The translations under genes and the position numbers were made by a program. 47,711 nucleotides of DNA from assembly GCA_902362965.1 (NCBI GenBank), contig CABIYQ010000015.1, positions 1-47,711 on the forward strand, in the 5' to 3' direction. Under the pieces are notes generated by a model that saw only the letters and a list, made by a program, of their open reading frames with translations, made no database searches and was not told the DNA's origin. The DNA comes from Oscillospiraceae bacterium (GTDB taxonomy: Bacteria > Bacillota > Clostridia > Oscillospirales > Ruminococcaceae). Numbering within the stretch: position 1 is the stretch's first letter; every line of letters starts with the position of its first letter. Positions 34,064 to 41,717 of this stretch are shown in pieces.

Positions 34064-35650
34064 ATGAGCGACATTCAGAACAATAATATTGCTGAGGAAG
34101 AAATTACTGAGCAGGATATAAACATACTGAAAAAAGTTCGTCTTGAAAAGCTTAATGAACTTAAAGCGAACAATGCCAATCCTTATGAAATTACAAAATT
34201 TGATGTAAATGCAAAAAATGCTGAAATTAAATTAAACTATGAAGCAGAAGAAAAAGCAATAATTGAAGCGGCTGATGGCAATGAAGAAGTCGTTTCGGCA
34301 GGACTTGACAAAATCAAGGAAAGAATCGTGTTTATTGCCGGACGTATTATGAGCTGGCGAGATATGGGCAGGGCAAACTTTATTGACGTAAGAGATGAAA
34401 GCGATCGAATTCAGGTTTATGTAAGAATGAACGATATCGGTAAGGAAGAATTCAAGGAATTCAAGAAATGGGATATTGGCGATATAATCGGCGTTGAAGG
34501 TTTTGTTTTCAGAACAAAAAAGGGAGAAATTTCAGTTCATGCTCAAAAGGTTACCTTGCTTTCAAAGTCGCTTCTTCCTCTTCCGGAAAAATGGCATGGT
34601 CTGAAAGATCAGGATACACGCTACAGACAGCGTTATGTTGATCTGATTGTGAATCCGGATGTTAAAGATACGTTTGTAAAGAGAAGTCTTATCCTGCGTG
34701 AAATTAGGAATTATCTGGATAATCTTGGATATCTTGAAGTTGATACTCCGGTACTTCATACATTGGAGATTGGTGCGGCAGCAAGACCGTTTAAAACTCA
34801 TCATAATGCTTTGGATTTGGATATGTATCTGAGAATTGAAACAGAGCTGTATCTGAAAAGACTAATTGTAGGCGGTTTTGAAAAGGTTTACGAAGTAGGA
34901 CGTATTTTCAGAAATGAGGGTATGGATACTTCACACAATCCGGAATTTACAACAATTGAAATGTATCAGGCATATACTGATTACAAGGGTATGATGGAAC
35001 TGATTGAAAATATGTATGAAACGCTTGCAAAGAAAATCTGCGGTGATACTGTAATTGAATATCAGGGTGAAAGTATAAACCTTTCTGCTCCTTGGGAAAA
35101 GCTTACTATGGTTGAGGCTGTGAAGAAATATGCAGGCGTTGACTATAATGAATGGAAGTCTGATGAAGATGCAAGGGCATGTGCAAAGGAAAAAGGCGTA
35201 GAGGTAGAAGAAGGAGATTCTGCTACAAAGGGTCATGTTCTCATAGCTTTCTTTGATGAATTCGTTGAAGATAAGCTTATTCAGCCGACTATTATTTATG
35301 ATTATCCGGTTGAAAATTCTCCGCTTGCTAAAAGAAAACCGTCTGATCCGGCGTTTACCGAAAGATTTGAATATTTTATTTATGCTAGAGAAATGGGTAA
35401 TGCTTTCTCTGAACTTAACGATCCTATTGATCAGAGAGAACGTTTTGTAAAACAGGTTGAAGCAAAGAGAGCGCAGGGTGCTAATGCAGAAGTTGATGAA
35501 GATTTCGTTACCGCTCTTGAATACGGTATGCCTCCTACAGGCGGACTTGGTTTGGGACTTGATCGTCTTGTGATGCTGTTGACTGACAGTGCGTCTATAA
35601 GAGATGTACTTCTGTTCCCGACAATGAAACCTTTACCGAGCGACAAGTAG
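34064..35650 (+). CDS. lysS: lysyl-tRNA synthetase, class II
   Basis: 528 aa. OB-fold anticodon domain (INFIDVRDESDRIQVY), class II motif 2 RIFRNEGMDTSHNPEFT and motif 3 GLGLGLDRLVMLL. Charges tRNA-Lys. About 30 residues longer than common forms at the N-terminus. Last recognisable core gene before the accessory region. Confidence 0.97.
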   Translation: MSDIQNNNIAEEEITEQDINILKKVRLEKLNELKANNANPYEITKFDVNAKNAEIKLNYEAEEKAIIEAADGNEEVVSAGLDKIKERIVFIAGRIMSWRDMGRANFIDVRDESDRIQVYVRMNDIGKEEFKEFKKWDIGDIIGVEGFVFRTKKGEISVHAQKVTLLSKSLLPLPEKWHGLKDQDTRYRQRYVDLIVNPDVKDTFVKRSLILREIRNYLDNLGYLEVDTPVLHTLEIGAAARPFKTHHNALDLDMYLRIETELYLKRLIVGGFEKVYEVGRIFRNEGMDTSHNPEFTTIEMYQAYTDYKGMMELIENMYETLAKKICGDTVIEYQGESINLSAPWEKLTMVEAVKKYAGVDYNEWKSDEDARACAKEKGVEVEEGDSATKGHVLIAFFDEFVEDKLIQPTIIYDYPVENSPLAKRKPSDPAFTERFEYFIYAREMGNAFSELNDPIDQRERFVKQVEAKRAQGANAEVDEDFVTALEYGMPPTGGLGLGLDRLVMLLTDSASIRDVLLFPTMKPLPSDK

Positions 35651-35701
35651 GAAAAACCCAGTATTTATGCGGGTTTGCAAGGTTCGGCAAAGCCGAAAAT
35701 C

Positions 35702-35734
35702 TTACACCTTACACCAAACTTACACCAATCGGTG
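35702..35734 (+). repeat. triple TTACACC repeat and small palindrome after lysS
   Basis: TTACACC occurs at 35702, 35709 and 35720; CACCAATCGGTG forms a palindrome at the end. It lies at the boundary between lysS and accessory genes and could be part of an attachment or recombination site, but no matching copy is visible. Confidence 0.35.
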
Positions 35735-35779
35735 CAGGAAAATGTGCAGAGGCGAAAAAATCGCATAATTAACAGAATG

Positions 35780-35814
35780 AATGGGCAGTCCCATAGTGGG
35801 ATTGCCCATTTTCA
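35780..35814 (+). terminator. terminator after lysS
   Basis: AATGGGCA-TCCCA pairs with TGGGA-TGCCCATT, then TTTC. Confidence 0.6.
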
Positions 35815-35852
35815 AACAGATAGTGAAGCAATGAATGTTTGGAGGAATGATG

Positions 35853-36269
35853 ATGGAATATAGATGTAAAGTAACTGTACTGGATAAAAAATTGTTTCCT
35901 GAGCTTCAGGAACAGTATTGTGCCGTCCCAGACAGCGGCAAATGCCCTTGCTATAATGTGGGTGACGAGTTTATTTTCTATCGTAATGACGAAAGAGATG
36001 ATTATTGGCATTGCGGTGAGGGAACATTAGTCAAATCAGGAACGCCAGACGAAGGCTGTTTGCAGTCCCCCGGAACAGCGCACTGCGGCAGTAAAGGTGT
36101 TCCGTTTTGTTCAGAGGCGTGGGACGCTATCAGTAGATACATATATACGGCGCTTCAAGGCGGAAGCATCATGCACGGCTGGACAAAAGATGACCGGGTG
36201 ATGATTGCTTGTTGTAACGATGGTACAAGACCTGTTATTTTCAAAATCGAGAGATTGGATTGCGAATAA
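35853..36269 (+). CDS. TIGR04076 family protein
   Basis: 138 aa, cysteine-rich: PDSGKCPCYNVGDEF, HCGEGTL, GVPFCSEAWDAISRYIYTAL and IACCNDGTRPVIFKI fit the TIGR04076 family, whose function is unknown. ATG 35853 is picked among three close ATGs because GGAGG lies seven bases before it. Monocistronic with its own terminator. Confidence 0.75.
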   Translation: MEYRCKVTVLDKKLFPELQEQYCAVPDSGKCPCYNVGDEFIFYRNDERDDYWHCGEGTLVKSGTPDEGCLQSPGTAHCGSKGVPFCSEAWDAISRYIYTALQGGSIMHGWTKDDRVMIACCNDGTRPVIFKIERLDCE

Positions 36270-36303
36270 GACACTAAGTGACATTTGATTGGATTGCTAT
36301 ATT

Positions 36304-36347
36304 GCCCTTTGAGAGAGTAAATTTTCTCCCAAAGGGCTTTTTCTTTT
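36304..36347 (+). terminator. terminator after the TIGR04076 gene
   Basis: GCCCTTTG-GAGAG pairs with CTC-CAAAGGGC, then TTTTTCTTTT. Confidence 0.85.
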
Positions 36348-36419
36348 GCCTGTTCGCAAACTACGAAAAAATCTCCTTTTCCAATATAATGTAATCGCAG
36401 AGGAAGGAGAGGATTTGAT

Positions 36420-37841
36420 ATGAGTAACATTTTATCAACAGTCCACCCTGAGCTTGTTTCGGAATGGTCGGAGAAAAACCTGCCTTTAACGCCGGACAAG
36501 ATTACATACGGTTCAAATAAGCTGGTATGGTGGAAAGGCGCTTGCGGTCACGAATGGCAGGCAAGCGTTAAGGCTCGTTCAAAGGGCGAGAATTGTCCTA
36601 TCTGTTCGGGTGCAAGAGTTGTGGAGGGTATCAATGATTTGGCGACAGTAAAGCCGGAGCTTGCGGCAGAATGGTCGAAAAAAAACAAAGATTTAAAGCC
36701 CACAATGGTAACGGTCGGCTCTCATAAGAAAGTGATTTGGAAAGGAAAATGCGGTCACGAGTGGATAGCTACTGTTAAAAGCAGAGCGATAATCGGCACA
36801 GGCTGTCCGTATTGCTCCCACAATGCAATCTTAGAAGGCTTCAATGACCTTGCTTCACAAATGCCGGAGATAGCGGCGGAATGGTCGGAAAAGAACGCTC
36901 CCTTGCTGCCTAATCAGGTTACAGCGTTTGCCAACCGTAAGGTGTGGTGGAAATGTAAGAAGTGCGGCAATGAGTGGCATACGCTGATTTCCACTCGCTC
37001 CGGCGGCAGTAAATGTCCCTATTGCAGCGGACAAATTCTGTTGAAAGGTTTTAATGATTTTGCCACTACCCACCCGCAGCTTGCAGAGGAATGGTCGGTG
37101 CGTAATCTTCCGCTTGCGCCGGATATGGTAAATGCAAAATCCCGCAGAAATGTGTGGTGGAAATGCAGAGAGTGCGGGTATGAGTGGAAATCGGTGATTA
37201 ATGCAAGAGTGAAGGGAACGGTATGTCCGGTATGTGCCGACCGTGCGGTGTTAGCCGGATACAATGACTTGGCAACGACGGATTCGGAGCTTCTTTCTGA
37301 ATGGGACTATGAGAAGAATAAGAACATATCCCCTGAAAAGATTTCAAGGAATTCAATGCAGAGTGTATGGTGGAAATGCCCTCTCGGTCATTCTTGGAAA
37401 GGGAAAATATCAGAAAGAACGATTGAGGGAAAAGGCTGTGCGGTGTGCGAGAGAGAATACCTCACTGCCTTTCCAAAACTGGCGGTTATGTTCTATGCCG
37501 GAATGAAAAAACTGAGCGTTCAGACGGATTATGATGAGGTTATCGGCATACCGCTGGAAATATACATACCTGAAGAAAAGGTTGCTATTGAAACCTGCAA
37601 CGGAACAGAAAAGATAGAAAGCCTAAAAGAACATCTTTGTAAAAAGCGAAATATCAGGCTCCTGAAAGTACCTTATAAAGTTGGTAATGATGAAACCGAA
37701 TTTGCAGGCAAAATAAAAAAGGCGTTCCGCAGCATACATATTTTCATAACCTCTGATGAAACAAAAGACGCAGAGTTTATCCGAAAGAGATTTTTTGAAT
37801 GGCGAAGAAAACAAAATCAAAATAGGAGGTTGTCAGAATGA
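36420..37841 (+). CDS. multi zinc-ribbon (DUF4379 x5) protein with a nuclease-like C-terminus
   Basis: 473 aa. Five ~70-residue repeats, each with a leading DLATxxPELAxEWS element, a W-W-K-C/G-x-C-G-H-E-W core and a closing C-P-x-C, the DUF4379 zinc-ribbon pattern. The last ~120 residues (IPLEIYIPEEKVAIETCNG, then EHLCKKRNIRLLKVPY) resemble a Vsr/PD-(D/E)xK fold, with the expected first Asp changed. It may be a nucleic-acid-binding nuclease carried as cargo. GGAAGGAGAGG before ATG. The next small ORF overlaps its stop (ATGA). Confidence 0.75.
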   Translation: MSNILSTVHPELVSEWSEKNLPLTPDKITYGSNKLVWWKGACGHEWQASVKARSKGENCPICSGARVVEGINDLATVKPELAAEWSKKNKDLKPTMVTVGSHKKVIWKGKCGHEWIATVKSRAIIGTGCPYCSHNAILEGFNDLASQMPEIAAEWSEKNAPLLPNQVTAFANRKVWWKCKKCGNEWHTLISTRSGGSKCPYCSGQILLKGFNDFATTHPQLAEEWSVRNLPLAPDMVNAKSRRNVWWKCRECGYEWKSVINARVKGTVCPVCADRAVLAGYNDLATTDSELLSEWDYEKNKNISPEKISRNSMQSVWWKCPLGHSWKGKISERTIEGKGCAVCEREYLTAFPKLAVMFYAGMKKLSVQTDYDEVIGIPLEIYIPEEKVAIETCNGTEKIESLKEHLCKKRNIRLLKVPYKVGNDETEFAGKIKKAFRSIHIFITSDETKDAEFIRKRFFEWRRKQNQNRRLSE

Positions 37842-38017
37842 GAGATATTACATATCATCTTTATCTTGATGAAACGGAATACAGCAGAGTTATCGAGTCG
37901 CTTATCAGCCTGAAGAACAGCCTGATCCGGCAAGGCAGATACACCGACGCAGTAGATGATGTCCTTTGTAAGTTCGTGAAAGCAAGAAAGAAAAAAATCA
38001 AAATTGAATACAGATAA
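37838..38017 (+). CDS. small conserved ICE-associated protein, 59 aa
   Basis: MRDITYHLYLDETEYSRVIE, then LISLKNSLIRQGRYTDAVDD and a lysine-rich end. No membrane segment. The start overlaps the previous stop (ATGA) and AGGAGG precedes it. I recognise similar small ORFs in Clostridia ICEs; function unknown. Confidence 0.7.
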   Translation: MRDITYHLYLDETEYSRVIESLISLKNSLIRQGRYTDAVDDVLCKFVKARKKKIKIEYR

Positions 38018-38020
38018 GAA

Positions 38021-38058
38021 TAAGACCTCTTACCACATTGAACGGTAGGAGGTCTTGT
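38021..38058 (+). terminator. terminator after the 59-aa ORF
   Basis: AAGACCTCTTACC pairs with GGTAGGAGGTCTT over an eight-base loop. Confidence 0.75.
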
Positions 38059-38202
38059 GTGTAGTTATTGAGGTTGATAAACAGGAATTTGTTTATTAAA
38101 TTCTCGCCAACCCTTGTATTTTCAAGAAATTTTCGCTGTCAAAAGCCAAATCCTTGCGCTTTCAACATATTTATATCTGAAATCTTGTCATTTTTAATAG
38201 GC

Positions 38203-39033
38203 TCAAAAGTCAATTCGTACAATTTTCATTTTCATCAAGTTATCCCCGACTTTTGCCAATCCCCGATACATTTTTTTGACAGAGGGTACATTCAGACTTT
38301 GATAGCCCAACATATAGCCCCGACACGACAGCCGAAATTTTTCTGACCACGGGGCGATCTCCTTTTGGACATCTCCAACCGAAAAGTATGCGTTTACATC
38401 TTTGATTTCTGCTTGTTTTAGCCATGTCTTCGATATCATTTTGCTACCCGTCTTTCCGCAGGTATCAAATACGATTCTGCCTTCCGAAAAATGCTCTGAC
38501 ATTGCCAAAAACAAAGTTTTTACTTCTTCTGTCAGAAAATAATAAAACACTCCTGCAGCGAAGAAAATTACCCCGCCGTTTGCATTGATTTCGTCAAACC
38601 ATGATGTGTCTTTTAAATCAGCGGCGATATTTTTTTCACGTTCTCCCGCAGGAAGCAAGTGGTTTCTGACTTCAATAACATCAGGGAAGTCGATATTATA
38701 AATATGGCAGAATCCGTTATCGCAATTTCTCCCGGTATTGTCTAAACCGCAGCCCATATTTACAACAGCAGCCTTTGGGTGGCTTTTCAAATATTCCTTA
38801 ACTTCATAAGCCAAATCATTCTGGCGCATAGCAATCTCTAAAAAGCCAAACTCCTGTATAAAACTATCGCTCTTTTTTTCCACTTCGGAAAAATCATAAT
38901 CAATCTGTTCAATTAAACGTGTAGCGGTTTCATCACTATAGAGCTGCGGAAATTTTTGGGCGCATTTTTTTCTCCCGTATAAGGGAATAATCAATGTTTC
39001 CTGCACTGAATTTTTTTCAATATGGTATTTCAT
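38203..39033 (-). CDS. SAM-dependent methyltransferase, leucine carboxyl methyltransferase-like
   Basis: 276 aa. AdoMet motif VNMGCGLDNTGRN, then NIDFPDVIEVR, FFAAGVFYYFLTEEV and RIVFDTCGK, as in the LCM/PPM1 family of O-methyltransferases. Substrate not deducible: no polyketide or tailoring genes nearby. AGGAGGC before ATG. GC and codon use look like the core rather than the ICE genes. Confidence 0.8.
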   Translation of the reverse strand: MKYHIEKNSVQETLIIPLYGRKKCAQKFPQLYSDETATRLIEQIDYDFSEVEKKSDSFIQEFGFLEIAMRQNDLAYEVKEYLKSHPKAAVVNMGCGLDNTGRNCDNGFCHIYNIDFPDVIEVRNHLLPAGEREKNIAADLKDTSWFDEINANGGVIFFAAGVFYYFLTEEVKTLFLAMSEHFSEGRIVFDTCGKTGSKMISKTWLKQAEIKDVNAYFSVGDVQKEIAPWSEKFRLSCRGYMLGYQSLNVPSVKKMYRGLAKVGDNLMKMKIVRIDF

Positions 39034-39200
39034 AACAGCCTCCTGTACATTTTTTATTATAAACTCAAGTTCTATACTGATTAGCTTAAACTAACTGTTA
39101 TTTTAGCATAATTCCATAGCAAGTCAATGTGTACTTACCATTTTGCGAGAAGTTCAGTGTTTAGAAATGGTGTTTTCGCATAAATATGAAAAAATCAATC

Positions 39201-39233
39201 AACAGTCTGTTCCTTAATCGGAACAGGCTTTTT
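39201..39233 (+). terminator. intrinsic terminator in the parA upstream region
   Basis: CTGTTCC-TTAATC-GGAACAG, then GCTTTTTT. Confidence 0.8.
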
Positions 39234-39324
39234 TGCGTTATAGGGACAATTTTCAAGGTCGAGAAATTTTTTTGAAATTTTTTTCTGAAAATAGGGTGTC
39301 ATTTGGACTTCCAATTCCAAATAA

Positions 39325-39365
39325 GTGAGAGGGTTATTTCCCCATGCGGAAGTGTATCCCCTCAC
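39325..39365. repeat. nested hairpin upstream of parA
   Basis: GTGAG-A-GGG pairs with CCCCTCAC, enclosing TTCC-CCATGC-GGAA. A perfect two-level stem of this size in noncoding ICE DNA could be a replication or transfer start, or a partition site. Confidence 0.5.
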
Positions 39366-39737
39366 GGACTTTGAAAATTGAATACACATTCACTAAGACT
39401 TTATTTCTGATGATGAGCCGCAGCGTCGGGTACGCCAAGACTTTTAATAAACGAGCGAGAACTCCCGGCACAAATATCGGGTTGCCACCGATATGGCGAA
39501 GACAGTCAGAATGACAATGATACTTCTCTACGGAGCTGGCGGAGAAACCGGCAGAGGTGAAATTCCTATGATACAGATTAGCAGTCTGTTCCTTAGTGAC
39601 TTCCCATAGCAAGGGGTGTTGAGAACAAATATTGCTATAATGAATATTTCAGCCGGGGAAACGGTGCGTTTTCTCGGCTGTCTACATAGCCGCTTTTGGC
39701 AGGCGGCTATAAATCTAACGGAAGGAGGAACGCAGCA

Positions 39738-40562
39738 ATGCCAAACTGTAAAACGATTGCCATATGCAATCAAAAAGGCGGAGTTGGTAAAACCACAACG
39801 GCAGTCAACTTGGGCGTAGGTCTTGCTATGCAGGGGAAGAAAGTCCTGCTTGTAGACGCTGATCCGCAGGGCGACCTTACTACTTGTCTTGGGTGGAAAG
39901 ATACGGACAATCTTCAAAACACCATATCGGACAAAATGATGGAGGTCATTCAGGGCAAAGAAGGCAATCAGTATAATGGAATACTGAAGCACAAAGAGGG
40001 TGTTGATCTGTTACCGTCAAGCAGCGACCTGTTTGATTTTGAAATCAGCCTTGTAACTGCGATGAACAGAGAGGTTCTTTTGAAATCATATTTAAGCGAA
40101 GTTAAGGACAGATACGATTTTATTTTAATCGACTGTTCTCCCTCGCTTGGTATGATGACGCTGAACTCTTTATCGGCGGCAGACAGCGTAGTTATTCCGG
40201 TTCAGGCGCACTATCTTCCGGCAAAGTGTATGACGCAGCTTCTCAGAACCATATCTAAGGTAAAGAGATGTATCAATCCGGATTTGGCGATTGACGGTAT
40301 TCTATTGACTATCGTGGATAACAGAACCAACCTTGCTAAAAGCACCGTGGAAGCGCTCAGGCAGAATTTTGGCTCGCACATTAAGATTTACAAATCCCAG
40401 ATTCCAATGGCTGTAAAAGCTGCCGAGGTTGCTTCAAAGGGCGAGAGCATTTTCGCCTATGAGCCAAACAGTCCGGTGTCAAAAGCCTACTCCGAATTTA
40501 CGAAGGAGGTGTTAGCTGATGGCAAACAGAAAGAGCGACTTCACTCTGCCCACATTCGATGA
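39738..40562 (+). CDS. parA: ParA/Soj-type partition ATPase
   Basis: 274 aa. Deviant Walker A NQKGGVGKTTTAVNLG, Walker B-like LIDCSPSLGM and DADPQGDLT. Stabilises the element with ParB. ATG 39738 follows GGAAGGAGGAA. Overlaps parB by 44 bases, so their translation is coupled. Start of the ICE gene cluster. Confidence 0.95.
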   Translation: MPNCKTIAICNQKGGVGKTTTAVNLGVGLAMQGKKVLLVDADPQGDLTTCLGWKDTDNLQNTISDKMMEVIQGKEGNQYNGILKHKEGVDLLPSSSDLFDFEISLVTAMNREVLLKSYLSEVKDRYDFILIDCSPSLGMMTLNSLSAADSVVIPVQAHYLPAKCMTQLLRTISKVKRCINPDLAIDGILLTIVDNRTNLAKSTVEALRQNFGSHIKIYKSQIPMAVKAAEVASKGESIFAYEPNSPVSKAYSEFTKEVLADGKQKERLHSAHIR

Positions 40563-41454
40563 TATTTTTTCAACGCAGGAGCAGCGTGACGACGCTAAGC
40601 TATCCAAAATCCGGGATATTCCCATAAGCGAGATAGATGATTTTCCCGACCACCCGTTTAAGGTGCGTGACGATGAAGATATGTTGCAGCTTGTGGAGAG
40701 TGTCAAGGAAAGAGGCGTCATTACACCGGCTACGGTAAGACAGAAGGAAGATGGCAGATATGAGCTTGTGTCAGGTCACAGAAGAAAGCGAGCCTGTGAG
40801 CTTGCCGGATTTGATACCCTGCGCTGTGAGGTTGTAGACCTGTCAAAAGAAGAAGCCACTATCCTGATGGTCGAGAGCAATTTTCAAAGGTCGCAGATTT
40901 TACCGAGCGAAAAGGCGTTTGCCTACAAAATGAGATTGGAAGCGATGAATAGGCAAGGAAAGCGTACAGATTTAACTTCGACACCAGTGGTGTCGAAGTC
41001 GAGAACGAATGAAATGCTCGGAGCAGAAGTCGGCGAAAGTCGAGAACAAATCCGCCGATATATTCGCTTAACAGAGCTTGTTCCCGAACTGCTTGAGTTT
41101 GTCGATGAGGGGCGGATAAAAATGCGCCCTGCGGTGGAACTTTCCTATCTCGATGAAGATTGCCAGCGTGATATTGTTGATGAAATCGACTTAAACGACG
41201 CTACCCCGTCACACGCACAGACCATAAAAATGCGAAAGTTCTTTGAGGAGGGAAAGCTTACGACAGAGGTTATTTCCTCGATTATGGCTGAGGATAAGCC
41301 AAACCAAAAAGAGAAGATTGTGCTGAGGGGCGACAGAGTGCGTCAGCTTATCCCCAAAAACATTCCAATCAGCCAGACCGAGGAATATGTCTGCAAGGCA
41401 TTGGAACACTACAACAAGTTTTTGCGTAACCGTGCCGAGCGTGACAGCAGATAA
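40519..41454 (+). CDS. parB: ParB/Spo0J-type partition protein
   Basis: 311 aa. ParB nuclease-like domain with VSGHRRKRACELAG and VESNFQRSQILPSEKA (CTPase-type motifs GHRR and ENxQR-like), followed by a helix-turn-helix region (ESREQIRRYIRLTELVPELLE). Loads at parS-type sites. The TSTPVVSKSRT loop is typical of ICE ParBs. Confidence 0.93.
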   Translation: MANRKSDFTLPTFDDIFSTQEQRDDAKLSKIRDIPISEIDDFPDHPFKVRDDEDMLQLVESVKERGVITPATVRQKEDGRYELVSGHRRKRACELAGFDTLRCEVVDLSKEEATILMVESNFQRSQILPSEKAFAYKMRLEAMNRQGKRTDLTSTPVVSKSRTNEMLGAEVGESREQIRRYIRLTELVPELLEFVDEGRIKMRPAVELSYLDEDCQRDIVDEIDLNDATPSHAQTIKMRKFFEEGKLTTEVISSIMAEDKPNQKEKIVLRGDRVRQLIPKNIPISQTEEYVCKALEHYNKFLRNRAERDSR

Positions 41455-41544
41455 GACGAGTGTGTCTTTTCATTCCCCCCTTTCTCACACTCTAACCCCT
41501 GATTTACAAGCTAACTTACCGAAAAGGATATATACAATCTCCCT

Positions 41545-41578
41545 GAGTATATCTATCTCAGAGTATATGTCTATCTCA
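41545..41578 (+). repeat. direct repeat between parB and the adhesin
   Basis: GAGTATATCTATCTCA and GAGTATATGTCTATCTCA lie end to end. Each is also partly palindromic. They may be a promoter operator or parS-like sites; the remaining 41455-41717 holds no gene. Confidence 0.5.
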
Positions 41579-41717
41579 AAGGGCAATCGCACAGTTGAAG
41601 CACAAAGGAGGTGTTTGTTAAGATAAAAAATTAGCTTTAAAACAAAATAACAGTTAAGGACAGACACATCGTAGAAATGCGGTGTGCTTTTTATTTTAAT
41701 TAGGAGGAATTTTAGAG

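Larger units (their letters stand above)
39034..39737. other. 700-base noncoding region upstream of parA
   Basis: No convincing ORF on either strand; the small frames here have no ribosome sites. It contains a terminator (39201-39233), a nested hairpin (39325-39365) and a GC-rich stretch (39400-39640) with several local stems. It may hold an origin, partition or transfer site or an unannotated RNA. Confidence 0.5.

Noticed and set aside
39334..39612. Minus-strand 92-aa ORF and its neighbours in the parA upstream region
   Set aside because: No ribosome site, unusual composition, and it runs across the hairpins; more likely noncoding.
39370..39640. Group II intron remnant
   Set aside because: Some GTGAAATTCCT-like wording is present, but no domain V/VI stem and no reverse transcriptase frame are seen.
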